In this document: piece after piece, positions 43,653 through 52,197 of the stretch
Position numbering within the stretch: the first letter of the stretch is position 1
Layout of the letters: every line of letters starts with the position of its first letter
DNA from: Sphingomonas radiodurans
Lineage (GTDB): Bacteria > Pseudomonadota > Alphaproteobacteria > Sphingomonadales > Sphingomonadaceae
Direction of reading: 5' to 3'
Assembly: GCF_020866845.1 (NCBI RefSeq)
Contig: NZ_CP086594.1
Location: forward strand, 1,240,001 to 1,304,000
Length of the DNA: 64,000 bases
Notes under the pieces: generated by a model
Told to the model about the DNA's origin: nothing
The model's database searches: none
Seen by the model: only the letters and a program-made list of their open reading frames with translations
Program-made: the position numbers and the translations under genes

Positions 43653-44435
43653 TTGCCGACCGGTTCCGACAACACCCATGTCATCGTCTTTGCCAATGAA
43701 AAGGGCGGGACGGGCAAGTCGACGACCGCGGTACACGTCGCGATCGCCCTCGCCGTACGGGGTGCACGCGTCGCGTGCCTTGATCTTGATCATCGCCAGC
43801 GCACCATGGGCCGCTATCTCGACAATCGTACCGAAACGGTACGTCGCACCGGAGCGGACCTTGTCGTGCCGCGGCATCGCACCGCGCACGAGGATTTCGA
43901 GGAAGCCTTTGCCACGATGGCGCAAGGCAGCGACTATCTGGTGATCGACACGCCCGGCCGCGACGATCCCTACGCCCGCGCTGCGGCCACGCGCGCCGAC
44001 ACGCTCGTCACGCCGATGAACGATAGCTTCGTCGATTTCGACCTGATCGGCCAGGTCCATCCCGAAACCTTCAAGGTGACGCGGCCCAGCTTCTATTCCG
44101 AGCTGATCTGGGACGCGCGCAAGGCGCGCGCGAAGGCGGATGGATCGACGATCGACTGGGTCGTCCTGCGCAACCGCCTGCAACACATCGAGGCGCGCAA
44201 CATGCGCCGCGTGTCCGAAGCGCTCGACCAGCTCGCCAAGCGTGTGGGCTTCCGCATCATCCCAGGGCTCGGCGAGCGCGTAATCTATCGCGAGTTGTTC
44301 CCGTCGGGGCTGACGATGCTTGATCCCAAGGAATTCGGCGCGATGGGGCTCGGCCATGTCGCCGCGCGCCAAGAGCTGCGCGAGATGATGGCCGGGCTGG
44401 CATTGCCCGAGCCCGCCGTGCCCACGTTCGCATGA
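43653..44435 (+). CDS. mipZ: Division-plane positioning ATPase MipZ
   Basis: ParA/MinD-like ATPase that in alphaproteobacteria forms a gradient from the poles and blocks FtsZ assembly away from mid-cell. The deviant Walker A is NEKGGTGKSTTAVH (residues 16-28), the Walker B region LVIDTPGRDD, and the MipZ-specific PMNDSFVDFDLIGQVHPETF is present. The start is TTG at 43653, with AAGGGAT upstream; total 260 residues. It overlaps the J-domain gene by four bases. Confidence 0.88.
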   Translation: MPTGSDNTHVIVFANEKGGTGKSTTAVHVAIALAVRGARVACLDLDHRQRTMGRYLDNRTETVRRTGADLVVPRHRTAHEDFEEAFATMAQGSDYLVIDTPGRDDPYARAAATRADTLVTPMNDSFVDFDLIGQVHPETFKVTRPSFYSELIWDARKARAKADGSTIDWVVLRNRLQHIEARNMRRVSEALDQLAKRVGFRIIPGLGERVIYRELFPSGLTMLDPKEFGAMGLGHVAARQELREMMAGLALPEPAVPTFA

Positions 44436-44719
44436 TGTGGAAGCTGATCATCGCCCTGCTGGTGGCCTATGCCGGCTGGCGGCTGTGGAACGACGCGCTG
44501 GGCGCCAAGCCGAAACGGCGCGCCATTCCGACGAGCGAGCCGATCGACGCGGCAGCGGCGCGTCGCCTGCTCGGGGTCGATCGCGCCGCCGACGAGCCGA
44601 CGATCCGCGCCGCGCACCGCCGCCTGATGGCCGAAGCGCATCCCGACCGCGGCGGCTCGGCCGACGAAGCCCGCGCGCTCAACGCCGCGCGCGATCTGCT
44701 GCTCGGACAAGCCGCCTGA
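44432..44719 (+). CDS. Membrane-anchored J-domain protein
   Basis: A 95-residue DnaJ-like co-chaperone. One N-terminal membrane helix (4-22) and a C-terminal J domain with the HPD triad in AEAHPDRGGSADEA. The zinc and substrate domains of DnaJ are missing; this is the TIM14/DjlA-like short type. It would recruit and activate DnaK at the membrane. ATGATG overlaps the mipZ stop, so it is made with MipZ. Confidence 0.85.
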   Translation: MMWKLIIALLVAYAGWRLWNDALGAKPKRRAIPTSEPIDAAAARRLLGVDRAADEPTIRAAHRRLMAEAHPDRGGSADEARALNAARDLLLGQAA

Positions 44720-44726
44720 TCCGCCA

Positions 44727-45290
44727 CTACTTCAGTCGCGCGAACAAGACCGCGATATAGACGACGAGCAATGCGGCGATCGCCACCGCGCCAGCCTCGT
44801 GCAGCCGTCGGTGATGACTGATCGCGCAGGCGAGCGCGACGGTTGCAAAGACGACGTGGAAGGCGAGGTTGGCGCCGGACGGCAGATAGCCGTCGATCAG
44901 CAGATCCTTGAGCACGCTGACGAGCAGGATCGCAACCAGAATGCCGAAGAAGGGCCGTGTCTCGCGATAGTAATGCGCGCGAAGGTCGGCCGGTTCGCCG
45001 AACTTGATGTCGGGCAGCACCAGTGCGGCCAGCATGTACAGCAACGTCGTCTGCACCAGCACGATGCCGAACTCGGCGAAGGTCCATTCGGCATGGTCCG
45101 CCAGCCCGAAGCTCGCCCACCACATCTGCACCGCCATCAACAGGATCGTGCCCGCCCACAGCAGCACCGGCGGATAAAGTGCGACATGCCGCCGCGACAG
45201 CATCAGCCCGCGGATCCCCTGCAGCACTTGCGTGATCGCAAGGCCCAGGATGATCGACAGCAGGACGGAGAGGTAGGAGAAGGCGTCCAT
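44727..45290 (-). CDS. Membrane protein of unknown function
   Basis: A 187-residue protein with about five or six membrane helices (SYLSVLLSIILGLAITQVL at the start; later LLYMLAALVLPDI). I do not recognise a family. It converges with the J-domain gene, six bases apart. GAGAAGGCG precedes the ATG at 45290 weakly. Confidence 0.7.
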   Translation of the reverse strand: MDAFSYLSVLLSIILGLAITQVLQGIRGLMLSRRHVALYPPVLLWAGTILLMAVQMWWASFGLADHAEWTFAEFGIVLVQTTLLYMLAALVLPDIKFGEPADLRAHYYRETRPFFGILVAILLVSVLKDLLIDGYLPSGANLAFHVVFATVALACAISHHRRLHEAGAVAIAALLVVYIAVLFARLK

Positions 45291-45340
45291 GGCGACATTG
45301 GTGTGCTGCCCGGCGGCGGCGCGCAAGTCCGCAATCGCGT

Positions 45341-45368
45341 CGTCATGCCGGGCTAGCCCCGCATGACG
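45341..45368. repeat. Short family 2 palindrome
   Basis: cgtcatgc, c, the self-complementary gggctagccc, c, gcatgacg: nearly perfect over 28 bases. It looks like one half of the CGTCATGCCGGG type seen at 31667 and 58475. Confidence 0.75.
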
Positions 45369-45411
45369 ATGATTGATGACGGACAAGGCAAAGGGGCCTT
45401 AAACACGTGCG

Positions 45412-46779
45412 ATGCAGCACCATTTCCACCCCTCGATCCTGCGCGAGTACGACATTCGCGGCACCGTCGGGCGTACGCTCGGCCCCGAGGATGCCCGTGC
45501 CGTCGGTCAGGGGTTCGGAAGCATCGTGCGACGCGGCGGGGGGCGCCAAGTCGCGGTCGGTCGCGACGGGCGGCGGTCCTCGCCGGCGCTGGAGGCAGCA
45601 CTGATCGAAGGGCTCGTCGCAGCCGGGATCGAGGTGGTGCGCATCGGGCTCGGCCCGTCGCCGATGCTATACCATGCTGAGCGCAGCCTGAAGGTGGATG
45701 GCGGCATCCACGTAACCGGCAGCCACAATCCCGCCGACGACAATGGCTTCAAGATCGTACTTGGCCACCGCCCGTTCTTCGGCGCGGACATCACCGCGCT
45801 TGCCGCCCTCGTGGCGCGCGGCGACGTGGAAAGCGGCACCGGCCAGGTCACCGAGGCAAACGTGCTCGCCGACTATGTCGCGCGGCTGGTCGAAGGCCCG
45901 CCTCTGCCGCCGTTCCGCATCGGCTGGGATGCCGGCAACGGCGCCGCCGGCCCCGCAGTCGAGCGCCTCGTGCAGCTGCTGCCGGGTGAGCATCATCTGC
46001 TGTTCACCGATGTCGACGGCGATTTTCCGAATCATCATCCCGATCCCACCGAGGAAGCCAATCTTGCCCACCTCCGCACGCTCGTGGCGGAGGAAAGCCT
46101 CAATTTCGGTGTAGCGTTCGACGGCGATGGTGATCGGATCGGCGCGATCGACGCGCACGGCCGCGTCGTCGCCGGCGATCAGCTGCTGGCGATCCTGGCC
46201 GAGCCGGCCCTGCGCGCCCAGCCCGGCGCCGCGATCGTCGCCGACGTGAAGGCAAGCGCCACGCTGTTCGACCGGATCGCCGAACTCGGCGGGCGGCCGG
46301 TGATGTGGAAGAGCGGCCACAGCAACATCAAGACGATGATGCACGAGGTCGGCGCCCCGCTCGCCGGCGAGATGAGCGGGCATCTGTTCTTCGCCGAGCT
46401 CGGCGGGCACGACGACGCGCTCTACGCCGCGGTACAGCTGATCCGCGCGGTCGGCGCGAGCGGCGGATCGCTCGCCGACCTGCGCGATGCCATGCCGGAC
46501 GTGGTCGCAACCCCCGAACTGCGCTTTGCGGTCGACGAGCCGCGCAAGACGGCGGTCGTCGAGGAAGTGCTCGCCCGGCTCACCGCCGAAGGAGCAAGCG
46601 TCGATCGCACCGACGGCGCACGCGTGACGACCGCGGACGGCTGGTGGCTGCTGCGCGCATCGAACACGCAAGCGATGCTAACTGCGCGCGCCGAGGCGCG
46701 CGACCCCGCAGCGCTCGACCGGCTGGTGGAAACGATCGACGCGCAGCTCGCGGCAAGTGGCGTGGTACGCGCCAGGTAG
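45412..46779 (+). CDS. Phosphomannomutase/phosphoglucomutase
   Basis: Interconverts hexose 1- and 6-phosphates, feeding nucleotide-sugar synthesis for LPS and exopolysaccharide (AlgC/PgmG type). The 455-residue chain has the phosphoserine loop HVTGSHNPADDNG (S104), the metal loop FDGDGDRIG, the sugar-binding loop GEMSGHLFF and the phosphate-binding RASNTQAML. Starts ATG at 45412. No polysaccharide cluster here, but the UDP-uronate epimerase gene at 25.9 kb could use its products. Confidence 0.93.
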   Translation: MQHHFHPSILREYDIRGTVGRTLGPEDARAVGQGFGSIVRRGGGRQVAVGRDGRRSSPALEAALIEGLVAAGIEVVRIGLGPSPMLYHAERSLKVDGGIHVTGSHNPADDNGFKIVLGHRPFFGADITALAALVARGDVESGTGQVTEANVLADYVARLVEGPPLPPFRIGWDAGNGAAGPAVERLVQLLPGEHHLLFTDVDGDFPNHHPDPTEEANLAHLRTLVAEESLNFGVAFDGDGDRIGAIDAHGRVVAGDQLLAILAEPALRAQPGAAIVADVKASATLFDRIAELGGRPVMWKSGHSNIKTMMHEVGAPLAGEMSGHLFFAELGGHDDALYAAVQLIRAVGASGGSLADLRDAMPDVVATPELRFAVDEPRKTAVVEEVLARLTAEGASVDRTDGARVTTADGWWLLRASNTQAMLTARAEARDPAALDRLVETIDAQLAASGVVRAR

Positions 46780-46836
46780 CCGGCGGCGCGCTTTCACGTG
46801 CCGGAAGCGGATGACACCGCCCGCCTCAGCCCCCAC

Positions 46837-47604
46837 ATGCCCATCATGCGTCAGCAACCCAGCATCATTCGCGTCATCGACCTCGAGACCACCGGCAACG
46901 CCCCGCCGACGCATGGCGTGTGCGAAATCGGCTGGCAGGATGTCGCGCTTGGCGCCGACGGGCGCTGGGAGATCTACGGCGAGGGCGGCAACCGGCTGGT
47001 CAATCCGGGGCGCTCGATGCCGCCGATCACGCAGGCGATCCACCATATCCGCGACGAGGATGTCGCCGACGCGCCATGGTGGCACGATGTCGCGCGCGCG
47101 GTGCTCGATCCCTATCCGCGCCGCGTGGCGCTCGCCGCGCACCGCGCCGACTTCGAGCAACAATTCTGCACCCCGGCGATGACGCATGGCGCCAGCTGGA
47201 TCTGCACGTGGAAGTGTGCGCTGCGGCTGTGGCCTGATTCACCCAGCTTCTCGAATCAGGTGCTGCGCTACTGGCGCAAGCCGGCCGGTCTCGAGCACGA
47301 ACGCGGGCTTCCCGCGCATCGCGCCTTCCCCGACGCCTATGTCACCGCCTTCCACCTGCGCGACATGCTCAACGAGGCAAGCGTGGCGCAGCTGATCGAA
47401 TGGTCGAACATCCCCGCCCTGCTGCCGCGCGTCCGCTTCGGGGTCGACCGCGGCAAGGCCTGGACCGAGATCGAGGCGGAAAGCCTCGCCAAGTTCATGA
47501 CCGATCGCGATCCCGACGTGCGCTTCACTGCCGAGACCGAGATGGCGCGGCGCCGCGGCGGCGGGTCGGTCGGACGGATGACATCGCAGGAACTGCTGCT
47601 CTGA
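46837..47604 (+). CDS. DEDDh 3'-5' exonuclease (DnaQ/ExoX-like)
   Basis: A 255-residue nuclease domain protein: motif I VIDLETTGNAPP (D, E), motif II AAHRADFEQQF, motif III HRAFPDAYVT (H, D). A further C-terminal part of about 70 residues (NIPALLPRVRFG, MTDRDPDVRFTAE) resembles ExoX-like enzymes. It degrades single-stranded DNA or RNA ends; exact role unknown. An in-frame GTG at 46798 would add 13 residues. A histidine kinase gene follows after 58 bases. Confidence 0.82.
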   Translation: MPIMRQQPSIIRVIDLETTGNAPPTHGVCEIGWQDVALGADGRWEIYGEGGNRLVNPGRSMPPITQAIHHIRDEDVADAPWWHDVARAVLDPYPRRVALAAHRADFEQQFCTPAMTHGASWICTWKCALRLWPDSPSFSNQVLRYWRKPAGLEHERGLPAHRAFPDAYVTAFHLRDMLNEASVAQLIEWSNIPALLPRVRFGVDRGKAWTEIEAESLAKFMTDRDPDVRFTAETEMARRRGGGSVGRMTSQELLL

Positions 47605-47662
47605 TCCTGCCCGCAGTCGCGGCACTGGCGCTTTCCCGGCGCGGTCCGTAAACGACGCGACG

Positions 47663-49174
47663 ATGGCGATCGCATTGGGGCACAGGTTCACGGTACGCGA
47701 AGGGCGGATCGGCCAGGTGCTGATCGGCTTCATGATCGCCGGCTTCGTCGCGCTCCTCGCCGCGGGAGTCGCCGGTGCATGGGTAACCAGCGAATTCCAG
47801 CGCCACAACGAGGCGGTCGCGCATACCTATGAGGTAGAACTCGCAGTCGCCGATACGCGCCGCCTGATCGAGCAGGGCGAGACGACACGTCGCGGCTATC
47901 TGCTTTCGCCCGATACCCCGGGCTTTCTGCGCGCTTACCGGGAAGCGAGCAACGCCTTGCCGCAATCGATCGGGCGACTGCAGCGGCTCACCGCGGATAA
48001 TCCGCGTCAGCGGACAAGCATACGTGCGCTGACGGAACGCACGCGCGACCTCTTGCAGCGGCGCGAACAGACGCTCGCTCTGGTGGGGGAAGGCAGAACG
48101 GCAGCGGCGGTCGCGCTATTCCGCCGGGAGCTGAGCGCCGAGCGGTTGCGCGCGATCCGCGGCGTCTTCGATGCCATGACGCGCGAAGAGCGCCGCCTGC
48201 TGCTGGAGCGTGATGCGGAGCAGCAACGCAGCATCATGCTGTTTTACGTGGTGCTCGCGGCCGCCGGCGTGCTGCTGCTGCTCGTCGCGATCGCTGCGTT
48301 GCTCATCGTCCTTCGCTACACTGCCGATCTCGGCCGATCGCGCGCGGATCTCCAGCAGCTCAACGAAAGCCTTGAAGCGATCGTGCAGGAGCGAACGTCG
48401 GATCTGACGCGCGCGAACGACGAGATCCAGCGGTTCGCCTATATCGTCAGCCACGATCTGCGCTCGCCGCTCGTCAACGTGATGGGCTTCACCGCCGAGC
48501 TCGAGACCGCGACGACCGCCTTGCGCGATCTGGTCGACCGCACCGAGGCGGAGTCGCCCGCCTTGCTAACCGAGGACGCGCGGCTCGCGGCGCGCGAGGA
48601 TCTGCCCGAGGCGATCGGCTTCATCCGCACCTCGACGCAGAAGATGGATCGGCTGATCAACGCCATCCTCGCGCTGTCGCGGCAGGGCCGCCGCGTGCTT
48701 GCGCCCGAGCGGCTCGATCTGGCGCAGCTCGTCGGCGGTATCCGCGACTCGATCGCTCACCGGCTTGACGAGCAGGGAGCGACCGTCACTGCCGAGGGCA
48801 AGCTGCCGGACATCGTGAGCGACCGCGTCGCGATCGAGCAGATCCTGTCGAACCTGATCGAGAATGCGGTGAAATACCGCCATCCCGATCGCCCGGTGGC
48901 GGTGCGCGTGAGCGGCGGCGCGACCGGCGATCGCGCCTGGATCGCAGTGAGCGACAATGGCCGCGGCATCGATCCGCGCGATCACGAGCGCGTGTTCGAC
49001 CTGTTCCGCCGCTCGGGCACGCAGGATCAGCCCGGCGAGGGCATCGGGCTCGCACATGTCCGCGCGCTCGCCTATCGTCTCGGCGGCACGATCACCTTGC
49101 GCTCGGCGCTTGGCGAAGGTGCCACCTTCAGCCTATCGCTTCCCACGACGCTGAGCATTCAGGAAAAGCCATGA
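47663..49174 (+). CDS. Sensor histidine kinase with CHASE3-like sensor
   Basis: A 503-residue membrane kinase: TM1 (about 20-42), a periplasmic CHASE3-like helical sensor (about 43-190), TM2 (about 192-218), a coiled-coil linker, HisKA with H264 in FAYIVSHDLRSPL, and an HATPase domain (NLIENAVKYRHPD, DNGRGI, GEGIGLAH). The architecture resembles the output half of bacteriophytochrome-type kinases. It overlaps the response-regulator gene by four bases, so that protein is its likely target. Confidence 0.93.
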   Translation: MAIALGHRFTVREGRIGQVLIGFMIAGFVALLAAGVAGAWVTSEFQRHNEAVAHTYEVELAVADTRRLIEQGETTRRGYLLSPDTPGFLRAYREASNALPQSIGRLQRLTADNPRQRTSIRALTERTRDLLQRREQTLALVGEGRTAAAVALFRRELSAERLRAIRGVFDAMTREERRLLLERDAEQQRSIMLFYVVLAAAGVLLLLVAIAALLIVLRYTADLGRSRADLQQLNESLEAIVQERTSDLTRANDEIQRFAYIVSHDLRSPLVNVMGFTAELETATTALRDLVDRTEAESPALLTEDARLAAREDLPEAIGFIRTSTQKMDRLINAILALSRQGRRVLAPERLDLAQLVGGIRDSIAHRLDEQGATVTAEGKLPDIVSDRVAIEQILSNLIENAVKYRHPDRPVAVRVSGGATGDRAWIAVSDNGRGIDPRDHERVFDLFRRSGTQDQPGEGIGLAHVRALAYRLGGTITLRSALGEGATFSLSLPTTLSIQEKP

Positions 49175-49614
49175 ACGCACACCAATCCGTCGGCATCATC
49201 ATGATCGAGGATGACGAGGGCCATGCCCGGCTGATCGAGAAAAACATCCGCCGTGCCGGAATCATGAACGACATCAAGCATTTCGTCGACGGCACCACCG
49301 CGCTCGATTATCTCTTCAACGGCGCTGACGGCCCGACGCGCAACGGCCCGGCGCTCGTGCTGCTCGATCTCAACCTGCCCGACATGAGCGGGACGGATAT
49401 TCTCACCAAGATCAAGCAGTCCGACGGCCCGCTCAAGCGCACCCCCGTCGTGGTGCTCACCACCACCGACGACAGCCGCGAAATCCAGCGCTGTTACGAT
49501 CTCGGTGCGAACGTCTACATTACAAAGCCGGTCAATTACGAAAGCTTCGCCCAGGCAATCCGTCAGCTCGGCCTGTTCCTGTCGGTGATCCAGGTTCCCG
49601 ATCTCGAGGATTGA
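49171..49614 (+). CDS. Single-domain response regulator (Rcp1-like)
   Basis: A 147-residue receiver domain without an output domain. The phosphorylation site is D66 (LVLLDLNLPDMSG), with acidic pocket EDDEG near the start and K in ITKPVNYE. The long loop around residues 47-60 is typical of Rcp1 partners of phytochrome-type kinases. It lies between and overlaps the two kinase genes, so it may be a shuttle in a phosphorelay. Confidence 0.92.
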   Translation: MNAHQSVGIIMIEDDEGHARLIEKNIRRAGIMNDIKHFVDGTTALDYLFNGADGPTRNGPALVLLDLNLPDMSGTDILTKIKQSDGPLKRTPVVVLTTTDDSREIQRCYDLGANVYITKPVNYESFAQAIRQLGLFLSVIQVPDLED

Positions 49615-50639
49615 TGAACCGCATTCTCTACATTGACGACGACGAGGGCATCCGTCGCCTCGCCTCGCGCGCGCTGGCGCGCCGGGGATGGGACGTGACG
49701 ACCGCGGACGGTGGCCAGGTCGGGGTGCAGATCGCGTCGGAGCAGCGTTTCCAGCTCGTGGCGGTCGATCACTATATGCCAGGGATCGACGGGCTGGAGA
49801 CGGTCAACCGGTTGCGCGCGCTCGATGCGCCGCCAAGCATCGTCTATGTTACCGGATCGGAAGAGCAGAGCGTCGCCGTCGCGGCGCTGCGCGCGGGCGC
49901 TTCCGATTATGTGGTGAAATCGGTCGGCGATGATTTCTTCGATCTGCTCGACGCATCGTTCCGCACCGTGGTCGCACGCGCGCAGCTCGAACGGCAAAAG
50001 GCAACCGCCGAGGAATCGCTACGTGTCTCGAACGCACGGCTCGAGGCGCTGCTGAGCGAGGTCAACCATCGCGTTGCTAACTCGCTCCAGATCGTCTCGG
50101 CGATGGTGCGCCTTCAGGCGAGTGCGCTGATCGATCCGGCCGCACGCGCGGCCCTTGAGGATACGCAGCGGCGGATCAGTGCGATCGCACAGGTCCATCG
50201 CCGGCTCTATACCGGCGGTGACGTCGAGCAGGTCGACATGCGCGAATATCTCTCCGCGCTGGTCGATGAGCTGGCGGAAACCTGGTCGACCGAGCAGCAG
50301 CCGCGCGCACTCCGGCTGGTCGCCGATCCCATCCATCTGCCCACCGATCGCGCCGTCTCGCTCGGCGTGATCGTCACTGAGCTCGTCAGCAACGCGTGCA
50401 AATATGCTTATCCGGCGGGCAGCGGCGAGGTGCGCGTTGAGTTGCATCGCGAGGGGAACGACGTGTTCCTGCTCGCGGTGGAGGACGATGGCGTCGGGAT
50501 GTCCGGCGAAATTTCACCCGGCGGCACCGGCGTTGGCACAAAGCTGATCCGCGCGATGGCGCAGAGCCTTCAGACATCCGTCGAATATGACACCAAGCAT
50601 CGCGGCACCCGCGCCACGCTGCGCGCCGCGCTTGCCTGA
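49614..50639 (+). CDS. Hybrid receiver-histidine kinase (HisKA_2/HWE-like)
   Basis: A 341-residue protein: an N-terminal receiver (IDDDEGIRRLA, D52 in VDHYMPGIDG, K in YVVKS), a coiled linker, and a HisKA_2-type kinase module with H152 in LSEVNHRVANSLQ and an HATPase part (LVSNACKYAYPAGSG, DDGVGM, GTGVGTKL). Receiver first and kinase second means phosphorylation of the receiver could switch the kinase. The ATG overlaps the upstream stop (TGATG). In alphaproteobacteria this kinase class often feeds the general stress response through PhyR; no phyR is in the window. Confidence 0.9.
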   Translation: MNRILYIDDDEGIRRLASRALARRGWDVTTADGGQVGVQIASEQRFQLVAVDHYMPGIDGLETVNRLRALDAPPSIVYVTGSEEQSVAVAALRAGASDYVVKSVGDDFFDLLDASFRTVVARAQLERQKATAEESLRVSNARLEALLSEVNHRVANSLQIVSAMVRLQASALIDPAARAALEDTQRRISAIAQVHRRLYTGGDVEQVDMREYLSALVDELAETWSTEQQPRALRLVADPIHLPTDRAVSLGVIVTELVSNACKYAYPAGSGEVRVELHREGNDVFLLAVEDDGVGMSGEISPGGTGVGTKLIRAMAQSLQTSVEYDTKHRGTRATLRAALA

Positions 50640-50654
50640 ACCGAAGGAAATTCC

Positions 50655-51761
50655 ATGAAGACCCGTGCCGCCGTCGCGTTCGAAGCGAAGACGCCGCTCG
50701 AGATCGTCGAGCTCGACCTCGAAGGCCCCAAGGCCGGCGAAGTGCTGGTCGAGATCATGGCGACCGGCATCTGCCACACGGATGCCTATACGCTCGACGG
50801 GCTCGACAGCGAGGGGCTGTTCCCCTCGGTGCTCGGCCATGAAGGCTGCGGCATCGTGCGCGAGGTCGGGGCGGGCGTCACCAGCGTCGCACCCGACGAT
50901 CACGTCATCCCGCTCTACACGCCCGAATGTCGCCAGTGTAAGTCGTGCCTCAGCCAGAAGACCAACCTGTGCACCGCGATCCGGGCGACACAGGGCAAGG
51001 GCCTGATGCCCGATGGCACGAGCCGGTTCAGCTACAAGGGCCAGCAGATCTTCCATTACATGGGCTGTTCGACCTTCTCGAACTTCACCGTGCTGCCCGA
51101 AATCGCGCTGGCGAAGATCCGCCCCGACGCGCCGTTCGACACCAGCTGCTACATCGGCTGCGGCGTGACGACCGGCGTCGGCGCCGTCGTGAACACCGCA
51201 AAGGTCGAGGCGGGCGCGACGGTGATCGTCTTCGGTTTGGGCGGCATCGGGCTGAACGTGATCCAGGGCGCGAAGCTCGCCGGCGCGGCACGGATCGTCG
51301 GCGTCGACATCAACCCCGATCGCGAGGAATGGGGCCGCCGCTTCGGCATGACCGATTTCGTGAACCCGAAGGACGTCGGCGATATCGTCCAGCATCTCGT
51401 CGCGATGACCGATGGTGGCGGAGACTATACCTTCGACTGCACCGGCAACACGACGGTGATGCGCCAGGCGCTCGAAGCCTGCCATCGCGGCTGGGGCGAA
51501 TCGATCGTCATCGGCGTCGCCGAAGCCGGCAAGGAAATCGCCACCCGCCCGTTCCAGCTCGTCACCGGTCGCGTGTGGAAAGGCAGCGCCTTCGGCGGCG
51601 CCCGCGGCCGCACCGACGTGCCCAAGATCGTCGACTGGTACATGAACGGGCTGATCCAGATCGATCCGATGATCACGCACCGCCTGTCGCTCGACGAGAT
51701 CAACAAGGGCTTCGACCTGATGCACGCCGGCGAAAGCATCCGCAGCGTGGTGGTTTACTGA
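50655..51761 (+). CDS. frmA: S-(hydroxymethyl)glutathione dehydrogenase, class III alcohol dehydrogenase
   Basis: Oxidises the formaldehyde-glutathione adduct with NAD, the main formaldehyde-detoxifying step; the same enzyme reduces S-nitrosoglutathione. The 368-residue zinc enzyme has catalytic [10 protein letters not shown] and GHEGCGIV, the structural zinc cysteines in [16 protein letters not shown], and [14 protein letters not shown] for NAD. AAGGA precedes the ATG. It begins only 15 bases after the hybrid kinase gene; frmB (S-formylglutathione hydrolase) does not follow. Confidence 0.96.
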   Translation: MKTRAAVAFEAKTPLEIVELDLEGPKAGEVLVEIMATGICHTDAYTLDGLDSEGLFPSVLGHEGCGIVREVGAGVTSVAPDDHVIPLYTPECRQCKSCLSQKTNLCTAIRATQGKGLMPDGTSRFSYKGQQIFHYMGCSTFSNFTVLPEIALAKIRPDAPFDTSCYIGCGVTTGVGAVVNTAKVEAGATVIVFGLGGIGLNVIQGAKLAGAARIVGVDINPDREEWGRRFGMTDFVNPKDVGDIVQHLVAMTDGGGDYTFDCTGNTTVMRQALEACHRGWGESIVIGVAEAGKEIATRPFQLVTGRVWKGSAFGGARGRTDVPKIVDWYMNGLIQIDPMITHRLSLDEINKGFDLMHAGESIRSVVVY

Positions 51762-51770
51762 TAGGGCCTC

Positions 51771-51863
51771 CCGTCACCCTGAACTCGTTTCAGGGTCCAC
51801 CGCTCAACGAACGCATGCGTCACGTGTGAGGCGGTGGATGCTGAAACAAGTTCAGCATGACGG
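51771..51863. repeat. Palindromic intergenic repeat, family 2 (CCCTGAACTCGTTTCAGGG variant)
   Basis: Left ccgtcaccctgaactcgtttcagggtccaccgc, right gcggtggatgctgaaacaagttcagcatgacgg. Each half is a hairpin and the ends pair. It sits between the convergent frmA and the lipoprotein gene. Confidence 0.85.
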
Positions 51864-51912
51864 CGGCATTGGGCGACTACGGCGGCGATCTGTCCGTATC
51901 GCCGGCCCGGCC

Positions 51913-52197
51913 TCAGTTATCGCGCCCAGCCACATACCCATCATACGCCCCGCAATTCTCCGGATCCTTGCGGCAGCGCTTCTGCCAGTCGCGGCGCTCA
52001 CGGCCCTCGCGCGCTTCCTTCTTGCGCATTTCGCAACCGAAGTTGCGGTCGGCCTCATCCTGGCTCGTCGTCGCCCAATCCGCGGCCTGGCCGGCGACCT
52101 TGAATGGCGCGGTCACCACGCTCGCCGTCGTCCGAATGCACCCGCCAGCCAGAAGCGGCAGCAGCGCCGCTGAGACCATGATCCTTACCGTACGCAT
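51913..52197 (-). CDS. Small predicted lipoprotein, unknown function
   Basis: A 94-residue protein with a lipobox (LLAGGC, C20), then a mostly polar region with several arginine/glutamate pairs (RKKEAREGRERRDWQKRC) and three further cysteines (NFGC, KRC, ENC). No family recognised. The ATG overlaps the GDPD stop by one base (TGATG) with GGGGAG upstream, so it is the second gene of a two-gene operon. Confidence 0.75.
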   Translation of the reverse strand: MRTVRIMVSAALLPLLAGGCIRTTASVVTAPFKVAGQAADWATTSQDEADRNFGCEMRKKEAREGRERRDWQKRCRKDPENCGAYDGYVAGRDN

